DNA from: Strigamia acuminata
Taxonomy: Eukaryota; Arthropoda; Chilopoda; Geophilomorpha; Linotaeniidae
NCBI GenBank assembly: GCA_949358305.1
Contig: OX442314.1
Coordinates: forward strand, 59,095,369 to 59,159,368
Length of the DNA: 64,000 nucleotides
Direction: 5' to 3'
A program made the translations under genes and the position numbers. Within the stretch, counting starts at the first letter, position 1; each line of letters begins with the position of its first letter. Below, piece after piece: positions 34,191 to 46,091 of this stretch. The notes under the pieces are model-generated. The model ran no database searches and was not told where the DNA came from. It saw nothing but the letters and a program-made list of their open reading frames with translations.

Positions 34191-36383
34191 TTTTTAAATG
34201 CTACTGTGAAATACTCCTCCGATAAAAATCCATTTATTATATAAAAATGTGAGTATTCGGACAAACGTAGCGTGACAAATTTCTAATGGACTCCATGATA
34301 TTACGTCCAACTCAGATAAACCTAATAAAATGAGTCAAAAATCTGGAAACATCTTTTTTCTTGAAAATGACCGAAGATACAGTAGTATTTCTTTGATTCT
34401 AAGACACACTTATTTCCCCCACATTTGTATCTCTAAAAACAGGGTGCGTCTTATACAATTTAAGCCGATTCCAATGCTAAAGTGCACTTTTTCTCCACAT
34501 AAACATCTCTAAAAATGGGGTGCGAAATGCAATCGATGGCGTATATCAATTCGATGGCAACCCATCCAGTTGTGACCTTAAATTTGACACGGAAGGTCAT
34601 CTTCAAACTTATCATTTTGTACTTTTTAAACGTAATAAATTTCGTCTAAAACTACCGCCATTTTTTTTCCCAACGATCAAATTTGAACGCTTCACGAGGC
34701 AAATTAAACTGGGAATTGGGATACAAAGCAAATGCGTCTATTCTGTCTATTGTGCTCGCACATTTCGTCTCGATTGACCTCCATAAGTACATTTCATTTC
34801 CATTTCAACCGGGAGTTCCCAACATGTTTGACTTGGGTTTTGATTTTTATTCACTCCCGATTCACGTGTTTAATCAGGGACCACGTGCGCACACATACCA
34901 AGGCGCATTCCAAATATTGGGCGACATTTTTTTTTTATAATTACCTCATTCGTGCCGGAAAATCGACTCCATATTCCACATAACATAAAGCAGACTCGCC
35001 GACTAAATTAATAAGCCATTAAGCATATTTAAATTGGTAAACAAATGTCACCAACATGCATCCCTGTCTCATTTGCACAGTCATTTGCTTCTTCTCCTCT
35101 CTGTTAGTCCGTTCGCTCGCGGATGATGCACCGTGTAATTGATACGTGCTCGTGTTATGCAAATGAGCGCGCTGCGGCTCAATTCTTATGAATTTTCATG
35201 GGGAGCCGAGTCTGTGTTTAATAGCTTTTCATTTATATTCCGCGCAAACTTCGTATTTTCCAAACAACTTGCAATTTTTTTTTTTTTTTTAAAAAAAATA
35301 AAAAAATAAAAAATAAATAAAATCTAAAATTTTTCTTTTTCGGTTTATAATCTTGACTCGGCTCCTGATCTCTTGTTAATGAGGCTTTGCAAGTTCCTGC
35401 AAGTGGTCTTCAACGGTTCTCATCCATAGACCCAAGTGTCTTTGAGTTGAAGGCAAGTGGAGAGTAGAGAGCGTGAAAAACCCCGTTACGGAAGAGGGTT
35501 TCCGCACTCCCGGCTGCGACCACGACCATCGACCGCCGATCACGGCTTATTAATCAATTAATCGGTTGCATTTCGACTCGGCCAAAATGCGGTGCTCGTT
35601 CGTCGCGTTTGGAAACGCTTATTTTTGCTTCGCTCTCGTCGCTGACCCTGAATTGAGGAGATAGAAATTCTACTTGACAGTTTTATTGTGCAGTGTTGTC
35701 AGTAGTGCTTGACAAGCCATGTCAAAACAAATTATCCACCGTCTATTCTGTTCTAAGGGATATTATTAAGCTCGAGTCGCTTTGTATGCGTGTTATACAC
35801 GTTAAAAATAACTGTTTTCTTTTCTTTTTTCCAAATTGAAATAAATATCAGATGTTAAAATACGTGTAAATACACTTGTGACTTGACTGGTGCCTCGATT
35901 CGTTCCACTACGCATTGGCGCCATCTAGGCGATGCGTTTGTAACCACAAATTTGCTCAAAACATCACCAGTAGCGACTCCTATTGACAGTAAGTATAAGA
36001 GAAAAATTTTTATACTGCCAGTGATCTGTTAAAATTGTCTAAATGTAAAATCTAAATGATTTAATGTGTTTAAGTATGTTTTTATTTATTTATTTTAATA
36101 TTGAATTTGTGTTTATTTCGATAAAGTGTTTTATTTTCATTCATGTGTTTCTTAATTGGTTTCAGTTGTTTTTAAAGGCTTTTATTTAACTTGACATGAA
36201 TGTTTGTGTCTGTGTGTTTCCACTTCCGGTTTATGTAATTTTGTAAAAAAAAGAATTAAAAAATGAATGATAAAATTGGAAAGTAGACTTTTCTGGTGCA
36301 GTTTTTGGTCTACTTTCGAATTAATATGATAAATTTAAGATTAAAAATAGTTAAAAGGAAAAAAAATAGCGATTTACAGCAAA
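34191..36383. other. intergenic DNA, no gene recognised
   Basis: Mostly AT-rich. A donor-like GTAAGT at 35989 could end a non-coding 5' exon of the small gene proposed downstream, but nothing proves transcription. Confidence 0.35.
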
Positions 36384-36479
36384 ATGTCATCAAACCGGAG
36401 CGCCACCTGGCAAAACCCGTGTCCTTTAATAGAGGCCAAAATGTTTGGCCCTAATACGATGATTTCGGCATTATACAGA
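36384..36479 (+). other. possible first coding exon of a small gene
   Basis: ATG at 36384 opens a 32-codon frame (begins MSSNRSATWQNPCP) ending at a GGTAAAA donor-like site in phase 1. The orphan exons 1 kb downstream need an upstream exon ending in phase 0, so a direct join fails. A missing exon or an unrelated frame are both possible. Confidence 0.2.
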
Positions 36480-36794
36480 GGTAAAAAAATTCTGAACCAG
36501 GCTCATTCGATTGGAAATTCCATTGCACAAGCCTGTATGTTTTTCTTTTTGATTTGATCAAGGAAAGATTCTGTTTCGGGCGATCAAAGCCGGCGAAGCA
36601 TGGCAAATTTAGTGGGAAATTTGAATTCGACCATAAAAACAAAAAATATGAGAAATAAACGGTTTAAAATATTTAAAATATGTTTCATGTGTAGAATTTT
36701 CTGCTCTTTCAAATGGTGCCAATAATGTTTTTATCTAAGCTACATTTTTTTATTTGCTAAAAAACAATCTATCCTTTGTCAAATTTTTCGACTG

Positions 36795-37378
36795 GATTCC
36801 AATTTAGCTGGGTGTGACCAGCTGCCCCTGCAGGCTGATCACTGCTCTGCAGCACAATGCACATGGTGTTTCTCACGCACCTGTAGCGGTCCTCCACAAC
36901 CAGGAGGAGCTGCTGGCCCTCTATTAAGCCAATTGGGCCCCGGAGTGACCCTTCTGGAAGTGGGTGGGCCCTGAAGCTGTCCACGAGTTTTTCTTGCAGC
37001 CAGCAAGGTGAACGGTCGCATTCCGACCGTCTCTCAAAGTTTGACACGATGGCAACCCAAACGAACGGCGTGGCGACTCTATCGCCCACCGGAATCTGAT
37101 CGTCCACGTAAGCCACGTCCGACTTATGTTCTCCACGAACATACGGCTGCATGTTCAAAGCGTCGCCGTGAACACTGTGTGATTAGGGATGTCTCAAGTA
37201 GCCATCGCATTGGGAAATGCACTGTGAGCCACCCATCATACCCCAAGACATCAATAAAGCCAATAACCAAAACTATCTTGTGTCTCTTGTGTATTTCATG
37301 GACAATTTCATCGTGTCTGTTGCGTCCAGCGTCACGTAGCCTTCCCCTGACCAGGTAGCGTCCATCCGAACACTCACA
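36795..37378 (+). repeat. dispersed LTR-like repeat, copy 1
   Basis: Shares its whole length with 56495-57137 (for example GCAGGCTGATCACT, CCACAACCAG, CATTGGGAAAT, CAATAAAGC, GTGTCCAGCG). The AATAAA near the 3' end followed by a G/T-rich end is what an LTR polyadenylation region looks like, but clear TG...CA ends and target duplications were not found. It separates the exon-like pieces at 36384 and 37466. Confidence 0.6.
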
Positions 37379-37465
37379 AGGAATGCAGCATAAAAGCCCT
37401 TTTCCAAAAAATACGTAGTTTTTTATTATTTACTTGTTTCTTTTTAACTATCTATTTTTTTTTAG

Positions 37466-37781
37466 GTACAATACCTGCCAAATATAATTTCTGATATGCA
37501 AATTTTTAATAAGTTTCTATTTAATAGAGATGATACATATCGCATTACATGCCCTCATTGTGTCCAAAAACCGCCCAATAGTATTCTATTAATAGTAAGA
37601 TTATATTCATTTATATATTTTTTAGTCAAGTTTGATAATTGATTTTTTTTAAAAACAACTTTAGGCATTGTATCAGAAATTCGGGATGGAGCCAGAGGAA
37701 TTGTATTTAGACAACAGAAAAAGAAAGCGAGTCGATTCCGAATCAATCATCAAAAGGCGTAAAACTGAGGGTTTCATATAG
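37466..37781 (+). CDS. two orphan terminal exons of an unrecognised gene
   Basis: Exon 37466-37594 (129 bases) follows TTTTTTTTTAG and ends at GTAAGA. Exon 37665-37781 follows AACTTTAG and ends in TAG. Both are phase 0 and join to one 81-codon frame without stops. The peptide has a CPHC pair (DDTYRITCPHC) and a basic tail resembling a bipartite nuclear localisation signal (RKRKRV...IKRRK). Clean splice sites and matched phases argue for a real gene. I do not recognise the family, and the upstream part seems displaced by the repeat at 36795-37378. A BEL gag fragment begins 12 bases after the stop. Confidence 0.4.
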
Positions 37782-37792
37782 TTTTACGAAGA

Positions 37793-38227
37793 AGAGATTG
37801 CAAGTGCGCTTCATGATGCAACCATGCGTTTACCTTAATATGAAGCCATTAAATTCAAAGGCGACCCACTCGAGTGGGACAATTTTTGGGGAAACTTGGA
37901 AATAAGTATTGTCACGCGGTTGAGCTGTACCGACCTTCGGCTGGCTTCTATGCGCATTCTTAGTTAATCTAGTTTAATAAACCATCCATAGATGGCGTTT
38001 AGCCACTATGACATCATGGGATGATCAACTAGATTGAATATGGGGAATAGGGATTTTCCTCAAAGCTAAAAAACTCGGTTAAGACAGTTCTCCTCGCCCT
38101 CTTAAATTGACATCTAGCAACCGATGTACGGATTGCTAGAAACTCAGTTGTCTTTACTTAAAAACCCATACATAATTCATCTTTAACTTAACTTATGATT
38201 TAATTTTATTCATTTTCTAACCTGTGG
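37793..38227 (+). repeat. composite repeat copy A, segment 1 (BEL/Pao gag fragment plus LTR-like DNA)
   Basis: Pairs with 48032-48467. The first ~120 bases encode ASALHDATMRLP*YEAIKF then GDPLEWDNFWGNLE, the BEL/Pao Gag signature (FxGDPLEWxxFW), here with a stop codon. The remainder (TAGTTTAATAAACCATCC ...) is LTR-like and ends where the two copies diverge. Confidence 0.7.
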
Positions 38228-38369
38228 TGAACCAAGTGTGACTTTCTGAGGTTTGCTTCGGCTCAGTACAACTAGAAATTGGCCGCTGGGGTGTAGCCGC
38301 CTCTTGGGGCCTTTTCAACGCTAAAAATGTTAGCTTAATGTTGCCAATTAATATTGGCACCAAACATTT

Positions 38370-39176
38370 CGTAGACATACATGCGGCGGTGCTGGCAGTT
38401 AATCAAGCGCGGCGCAATATAATCAAAACATTATTCCTGCATTCTAAAGGCAATAATGTGGGCGATCAATATTGTTACGAGACTAGAGTGGCGCTGTGTG
38501 CCAGCCGTCTCTCGCCTCGCGAAATGTTTACATCGGTAATTCAGATAACACTCACCAGATGGAAACCAAGATGATTACATCATGGGCTAATCAACTATTG
38601 TTAAGACAGGGAGTTATCTTACTATAAAAGAGCTGGAGGAGCTGATTTTACTCAGTTCTCCTCAGGTAGCTGAAGTAGTTCAAGTCAGCCAGTATATGGC
38701 GTGACGAGATTGCTTTGATTCAAACCATTTATAAAGTGTTATTCATTTCTTGAGTTTAAAGTGTTACTTACCATTTACTATTATTTGGTATTATTTCTAT
38801 TTATGATTTACTTGATTTAAGAATAAAGAAGTGTTTAAGTGTAAACTCTCAACCCTGACTCTCTCTCTCATTCATTTATTAGCCTAGTCGTGTCTAAATG
38901 TTACGTGGTCCACATTGGCCACAGGGCCACGTAGCAATACAGATAAGCAGTCTTCGACGCGTCTTTCCCCGTTTGAGTTGGGGAACGGATTCTACCCACC
39001 ACTGGATGAAAACTTGGTATCAATTTCAGACGACGAGACAACTGACGCTGATGAACTTCACCAGATGAGACGTTTGGCGACCAACAACAGCGAGACAGCG
39101 AAGGCAAAGATGAAAGAACACACAACAACACACAACAACAATTTTCCTTTCCTGAAGGCGCTCTACAGCCCCGTAC
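38370..39176 (+). pseudogene. composite repeat copy A, segment 2 (gypsy integrase fragment)
   Basis: Without the solo LTR at 38473-38936, this matches 49537-49869. It encodes STRLSPFELGNGFYPPLDE, then a Glu/Asp-rich linker and LRRLA-type helix sequence. That pattern resembles the end of a Ty3/gypsy integrase core (TGxSPFxLxYGxxPxxP). It has no start and is only a remnant. Confidence 0.6.
38473..38936 (+). mobile_element. solo LTR
   Basis: 464 bp bounded by TGTTACG...CGTAGCA. The paralogous copy B (around 49628) lacks it and reads ATCAATACAGATAAG straight through. Target duplication is 4 bp: ATAC on the right (38937-38940) and ATAT on the left, one change. Inside are a TATAAAAG box (near 38621) and AATAAAG (near 38823), as expected for an LTR promoter and polyadenylation signal. 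Confidence 0.85.
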
Positions 39177-39379
39177 CTCGTACACGTACTTCGCGACTAC
39201 GTAAGTCAGGAAGGTTTTCTGACCAATGTTGAAACTACATATTGTGAGCTGTGTGCTTTGGACATCAATTTCCAGTGTAACATTTCACAGTGAATGTGTA
39301 ATTTTTACAATGTGATTCATTTGCATGCAAGGAACCGCTATTCAAAACCACCGCAAAACAACTTCGCACGACAAAGTCC

Positions 39380-40010
39380 AGTTCTTGTCTGTGGATGCAA
39401 GTTGTTGGCACCTTTTATGCAGCAAAAGCTACCCTTGGCTCAATTCTTGCACAACTGTTGATACAGTGCATAACACTGCTTGTAAACTCTGGTGCTATGG
39501 TAGATGCCATAGTTTGTGATGGTGCATCAACAAACAAATCAATGCTGAATCAACTAGGAATTTGAAATAACTTGCTTTCTTCTGGCACTTTTGAGATAAG
39601 CTTTATAGTTTATTCTAATCGTATCAAGATTAATTTATACACATTATACATTATAGCTTCCTACTGGTAAAGTACTTCTTGGCCACTATTGTGTACTGCT
39701 AACAAATGAAGAGAAGTAAACAGCTGGTTTGAGAATTGTACCCAAGTTAAGTGAAGCACATGTGAACCCAAACAATTTTCAAAAGATGAATGCGAGACTT
39801 GCTATCCAGGTACCAAACATACCGGTATGCGGAAAAATATAACCTCGACAGTACAGAAGGAAATAATCAAGTTCACTCATTTTTTAAATAATTTGTTTGA
39901 TGCACTCAATGGGTGTAAGCCTGCAGCAAGCTTATTGGTGGATATTTTAACATTAGAAAGTTCATTACTTAATTTATTTCAATTATTTTAGTGCATTACC
40001 AAAGCAATTA
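39380..40010 (+). pseudogene. decayed THAP/P-type transposase, copy A
   Basis: Reads VVGTFYAAKATLGSILAQ, then VDAIVCDGASTNKSMLNQLG, the region of P-element/THAP9 transposases around the second catalytic Asp (CDGAxxN). A downstream piece encodes NPNNFQKMNARLAIQ, matching PPPFQRMKVRLATQ of the intact transposase nearby. A ~100 base stretch present in copy B (50019-50118) is missing here. Frameshifts and stops make it non-functional. Confidence 0.65.
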
Positions 40011-40095
40011 CATGGCTTGATGATTGGAAAATTTTTATCATCTGTAAGTACCGTACGGTGATTCTACTAAATTAAGACCAATAAACTTGTCAGTC

Positions 40096-41771
40096 ACTAC
40101 AAATTTCCTTATACTCGTATCATTAGTACTTAGTCCTTAGTGTTAATTTAGGGTTATATTTTGCCAAATGTGTTAACCTTATTTTGCAGTGTTTAGATTT
40201 ATTATTCCTAAGTGTTATGTTTTCTCTTTATAATTTTTTTGCCAGGAAATGGTGGAGGAGGCGGTGTCTAAAGTTAACATTAAGCAATATTATCATTATA
40301 TTTAGATTATCCTAATTTAGTGTTTTATATCTAAATCCTCTAAGCTGATTTAAACAAAAAGAAGTTATACTCTTATTTAATCAGTCATTCCTGATTTATG
40401 CACATTGATTCTAGCATCTATACAGTAAGTTTATTTCCTGGCCACATAACTTTGAGAATCTTTGCAAGTCTAATACCAAATCAGATTATTATATGCCAGT
40501 TTTGCATAATAATTTCTTTCCCTCTGGGTCAGGATTCCGATCCTTTCAAGCCCCGACTAGGATGAGGGCTTGTGGGACTTGAAACAATCTTCGGGCGAAA
40601 AGGTGACTCAAATTAACCGTGCAGATCCAAGTGGCCTAATATGAAGAAAGAAAAAAAAATTACAAAAGTTTTGGGAACTGAATGCCCTGGGGATACTACA
40701 CGAAACCAACACTGGGAAACAGGATGAGAATCTACAGGCATTTGAAAACTATCATGGGAAATATATGATTGCAACTTTTGTAAATGCTACGTTCATGCAA
40801 GAATGCAGGCTTACAGTACAAAACGAGTAAACGCCGCATTCATGAGGAATGTGGGCTTACAATACAAAGGCAATTGACCAGAGCTCTCTTCTGGTTTCAC
40901 TGTCAGACTAATTGAGTCATCGGTTCGTCCAGGGGTGACCACGTGGAGGTAGAGAGTTGGATTTGACACCCCCGAAGAAAACACTAAACTTGCTTGTTCG
41001 CATTTCATTTCGCCACATCATTAAATCGAAATGTGTGATATCAATTAGAACAATTTAAAATAAATAAAAGGCGAAAAGAAACCCATAAATATTTCAACAA
41101 ACAGTGTAAATGCTGAGCTTATTGGACTTGGATATCATTTTATAAATGTAATGAGAATCTTTTCGATAAATTTCAATTCGGGAACAGTTGGGAATTTCTC
41201 ACATTTTTAACTAAAACGCAACTCCGAAAAAACAATAGCATCGGTAATCGGAGTTGAAATTGACGATAAATACAATTAATGCACATTAAAGAGCAAAAAA
41301 CCATCGGGAATAAACCAGATCCAAGATGTCTGCCGTCTCTGCTTCCATCGTGCAACGACACAATATATCGCAACTTGTACTCTCGATTTTCACCTAAACA
41401 CAAGGTCCGAGAAAAGAGCATCTGTAACTAAAATACTCAAACTGAAATTAAAGATAAACGAAATAAACTATCGGAAATACCACCTGATCCAATATACTAT
41501 ACCGGCGCTCGAAAAACATCTTAGCTGTTTTGGCTACGGGGTCTCCATTGGAAAAAACAGGTTTTTGTAAAGATAGAACCAATCTTAAAATTACTGTAAT
41601 TTTTAAATTTAGTTCTTTCGAATTTGGAATATTATTATGTATTTTTACAAAATTTTAAGTAATAATTATGCAATTTGTGCAAAGATTAATATCAAATTGT
41701 ATAGTGAGAGAAAGAAACCTGAATCACGAATCACGATTTGAAATGACAGCTTTAAAATGTCGTCACTAGGA
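40096..41771 (+). repeat. composite repeat copy A, segments 4-5
   Basis: Aligns with 52789-53172 and 53522-54826, with indels. Short frames (for example the one including NKPDPRCLPSL) are broken here and longer in copy B. The family is not recognised. It ends at the insertion point of the THAP transposon, with target ACTAGGA at 41765-41771. Confidence 0.65.
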
Positions 41772-44700
41772 CACAGAATAACACAGAATGGCCACTTCAC
41801 CGCCATCTTGAAGATGGGCGGAGCCAATCGGCGACGCAACTCCCTGGTGGTGGCGATGGTGGTTACACAAGTAAACAAACGTAATAAATCAGTTTTAATG
41901 TTATATTTTGTCAATATTTGCGTAACAATCGCTTATGATGTAATTTTTCTGAAGATTTTTTGGCGGAAAAATAAAAAATTGTTTCCATTGTCATTTTTCT
42001 GCTTTCATTTTTATCTCCATCACTTTTAAAATGTCAAAATCAAAGGGACATCATTGCTCTGCCATTGGATGCCTGAACAACAGAGGAGCATGTCCAGGAT
42101 TATCTTTATTTCGATTTCCAAATGAAAAGGATACTTTGAGGTAATGAAATAATAATGAAATAAATTTTAATAGTAATTAAAATTAAAAATCAAAATCAAA
42201 ATAAATTTTTTTATGAATTTGTACAAATAAATTTTATTCTTTTCTCTCTTTACATGTAAAAATTATACAGATCTAAGCAGTGGGTTATTAATTTAAGACG
42301 AAAAGACCTTGAAAATTTTGATTCTGCACATTTGCACAAGAATAATTATGTTTGTGCCAATCATTTTGAGCCATCTCAATTTATGAACATCAATGAGCGG
42401 AATAAATTGATTTGGAATGCCATTCCAACTATATTTGATGTTCCAAATCCACCAAAACCGCTGAATTTAAATTCTGAGAGAACACAGAGAGCCACAAAAA
42501 GGAGCCAATTGGAACCGTGGAAGCCTAAAAAAAGAAAATGTGATGGTAATCTATAAAAAAAATTAAAAAAAATTATAATTAATTAATAATAGTTACAATA
42601 AAATGCACACATAGCTACCAGTTTAGAAGATGTCGTAGAAAATCCAGTTCCCGAATCCGTTCCCGTGGAAGATGATTGTTCTGCAAATGTGGCTTCATGT
42701 ATTGTTACCAATCAAGATTCCTCGTCGTCGTGGGATTATAAGCTAATAATTGAAAGCTTATCTCAAAAATTGGAGGCAGCTAACAATACAATCAAATTAC
42801 TTACTCAAAAAGTGCACCGATTGGAGCAGAGACTAAATGAAGCAAAAACACACAACAGCTGTGACGCCACCTCTTCAAACATTCCTTTGCCAGATCAGAT
42901 AATTGAATACGCATCGCATCATCTGACTGGATTGCAACTGGCATTTGTTGCAAATCAACTAAAGTTTTCAAGCAGTAATAAGCATGCTAGGCGGTGGACG
43001 AATGAGGATAAGCAGGTGGCTTTAGCTTGGCATTTCATGAGCCCCAAGTCGTATCGTTTTGCGAATGAAATGTTCTGCCTCCCGAGTGAAAGGTCACTGC
43101 GCAGATGGGTAGAAGGCATAGAAATCAGACCTGGAACAAAAACAGATGTCATTAGTATTTTAAAACTTAAAGCCAAAGCATTATCATCTGCGAACAGAGT
43201 TTGTGCCATAATGTTTGATGACATGTCCTTAAAACTTGACCTACACTACAATTGTCATCGAGATGTAGTTGAAGGTTTAGAAAATTCCACGGGAAATGTG
43301 GCCACTCACAGCAATGTGATTTTGGCGAGGGGATTAAATATGAACTGGAAGCAAGCAGTCACGTACAACTTGACCTGCCAAGGAGTTACCAGCCAGCAGT
43401 TAAGTAAAACATTGAAAGAAACTCTTCAATTGCTAAAAGAAGCCAACTTAACTGTAAAGCTGTTTGTGTGCGATCAGGGTGCAAGTAATTTGCAGTATTT
43501 TAAAGAGGAATTGAATGTTACCATCGAGAAACCCTATTTTGAGTTTGGCAATGAAAAGGTATATTGCATTTATGATGTTCCACATTTATTTAAAAATATA
43601 AGAAATTGCTTGCATGCTCATGACATCGAATTTGATGGAAAAATTGCAAAATGGCAGCATATACGCAATTTCTTTGAACATGATAAATGCATGCCAGTTC
43701 AAGCTGCACCAAAATTAACTCCAGCTCATATTGATCCTCCTCCATTTCAAAGAATGAAAGTGCGCTTGGCCACACAAATTTTTAGCCACTCGGTGTATGC
43801 AGGAATGATGATGCACACTGCAACAAGTAAATACAATTTTAATAAATAAATAGATAATTAAATAAATAACATTTATCACGAATTTCTGTTTTTAGAATTG
43901 TCACCACTTGATGCAACTCATACTGCACAGTTTATCTTCACACTAGATAAGTTGTTTGATGTCCTTAACAGCAGCAAGTTGAAGGATCCAAAAGAAATGC
44001 GACGGCATCTGACAGATGGAACTGGTAATAAAAAAAATAAATATAATAAAAATAAATTTATGGTGATATTATAATACAGCTAATGATACTTTTAACTCTA
44101 GGACAAATTGAATTCTTAAAGTTTGCTGTGCAGTGGATTGATTCAATAAAGGTGATTGGCAGCAGACGTAAATACAATTGTTTCAGCGGTCTGAAGCAAA
44201 CAATCATTGGTATACTGATGCTGTGGGATGACTTGAAAATTAATTACGACTTCAAATCTCTTGCTACAAGAAGATGTAACCAAGATCCAGTTGAGAATTT
44301 CTTTTCCACCGTTAGGCAGCATGGTGGCTGTAATGATGCACCAACACCAACACAATTCAATCAGATCTTCAAAAAAATTGTCATTAATTCCTTACTCAAA
44401 TCAAGTACTGCAGCAAATTGTCAATTCGACACAGATGTAATTCTTTGCTCGTTGCAATCGCTTACGCAATTATCAAAGCAGACAAATGCAAATGTTAATC
44501 TCGCTCCAACTCCAAGTTCGGTATTGTTGTTTCCCTCTTCATTGTTGACATTACCTGAAATCACAAGCGAGCATGAAAATGTTATTACTTACATGTCTGG
44601 TTATGTTTTAAAAAAGTTACTGTCATGGCATGAATGTGATATTTGCATCCAATCCTTACAGAATAACACAAAGGTGTTATCACATGACAGGCAGCTTTTA

Positions 44701-45262
44701 ACATTTTTTAAAGCATACGACAATACTGACAGCGATTTTCACCACTTACATCTGCCAAGTGAAGGTTTGGTAAAATTTCTTGAGATGTGTGACAATCTGT
44801 TTAATGAGAATTTTGCAAAAATTATTGAAAAAGAAAATATTTCCCAAACTCTGTGTAGCTTAACAAATGACCAATCTGTTGTTGTATTCCCTTCAACCTG
44901 CAAAAATGCAAAATTATTTGTAATGTGTTTATTTTATAAGATCAAAATTCATAGAAAGTTGAAAGAAATTAATGGAAAAATGAGGAGTGTTAAAAATAAG
45001 AAAAGAAAATATTTAAAAATTACTAGTCAGTAAATAAATACATACTAGTAGTTTAGCAAACATACCAATGAGTTGTTGATTTTTTTTAGCTCCATTTGAA
45101 GCTTCGAAGAAAAATTAGAAGCCATTCCGTGTTTGTTTTGTTGCTTGTTGCCATGGAAGGACCATCGCCGCCGCTAGTCGCGCTGCAGTCGCTGTGACGC
45201 AACAATCACTTCACTAAACATCAAACGCGGTGGGCGGAGTGTCCATTCTGTGTTATTCTGTG
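41772..45262 (+). mobile_element. complete P-element-like (THAP) DNA transposon
   Basis: A 3491 bp element. Terminal inverted repeats start CACAGAATAACACAGAATGG (20 bp perfect, imperfect to ~31 bp; left 41772-41795, right 45239-45262). The TIR itself is two tandem CACAGAATRR decamers. Flanking duplication is ACTAGGA (41765-41771 and 45263-45269). Copy B at 54826 has a single ACTAGGA in the same context and no insert, confirming the borders. The transposase frame is intact, so the element could be autonomous. Confidence 0.92.
42031..45033 (+). CDS. THAP-domain P-element-like transposase, intact
   Basis: Five exons: 42031-42140, 42271-42545, 42615-43826, 43896-44024 and 44102-45033. All have GT/AG ends and compatible phases, giving 885 residues. 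The THAP zinc finger (about 1-85) shows C-x4-C (CSAIGC), FRFPNEK, the conserved Trp (KQW) and C-x2-H (CANHF). A coiled coil follows (about 155-190, LSQKLEAANNTIKLLTQKVH). The RNase H-like core has catalytic candidates D in MFDDMSLK, D in VCDQGASN and E in DPVENFFSTVRQHGG. The C-terminus is basic. THAP9 and Drosophila P transposase share this plan. It binds element ends and cuts DNA in the nucleus. No stop or frameshift was found. Confidence 0.93.
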
Positions 45263-45640
45263 ACTAGGATGCACCGTCAGCTAGAGCGATTCATCCAAAT
45301 TTTTTTTACAAAAAACAAAACATTACTTTTTTATAGTCAACTCTTTAACGTCCAAGTACCAAATAATAAATAATTAATTAGTATAAAAAATGAAATTAGT
45401 AAGTGAAGTGAACAAATAAATTCAATGTTAAATTAAAATTTAAAAAAAATCAAATAAGTGTTCTCAATTGCTCAACAAAAACATGACAAATGAAATGACA
45501 AAGTACATCTCACCGCAATTTTTGTCAAACATACCGTATGAAGAATGAAGATTTAATTTCGCCATCAATTGTGCTGCTTATTTGTCAAAAAAAATAAATA
45601 CTGGTTTGAAAGAAAAGAAATTGAGATTTTAGTGTGAAGT
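45263..45640 (+). repeat. composite repeat copy A, continuation after the THAP transposon
   Basis: Resumes with ACTAGGATGCACCGTCAGCT and follows copy B (54826-55195) to GAGATTTTAGTGT. It then diverges into a BEL pol fragment. Confidence 0.75.
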
Positions 45641-45647
45641 CATCAAA

Positions 45648-46091
45648 ATGTCAAATTCAACCTGGATAACTATAAGCTGGTTGCCATCAAGTGTCCATTC
45701 TGTGGCCACTAATGAATTGACCAATGAGTCTCTAAATCAACCCGATGACAAAGAAGTTTTGGAAAAATTCAAAAACAGCATTAAATGGCCAGGTGACCAC
45801 TATCAAATAGAGCTGCCATGGGTAGTCAACCCAACTGAACTTGAGGATAACAGGCAAGTTGCAGAACAGAGATTGTTGAATTTAGTACGTCGTTTTCGCG
45901 AACAACCAGACCTGTACCTCGAATACCAAAAAGTATTTAATGCCCAGGTAAAACAAAAGATAATAGACACACAACGGCCATTTATTACATGCCCAATCCA
46001 AAGCCACCTGTACCAGATTCAGATTGCAATCAACCGTGCACGCGGTGCCAGCCTGATCCACCTCGCAATCTCGTTCGTCGAGGTCGCCTAA
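45648..46091 (+). pseudogene. BEL/Pao Pol fragment
   Basis: 147 codons. The pattern VLEKFKNSIKWPGDHYQIELPW, then LEDNRQVAEQRLLNLVRRF and YLEYQKVFNAQVKQKIID, corresponds to the stretch before the BEL/Pao reverse transcriptase (FxxSIxxxxxRYxVxLPW...LPxNxxxAxxRLxxL). RT itself does not follow; the frame shifts into unrelated sequence. It is a truncated remnant adjoining the composite repeat. Confidence 0.65.
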
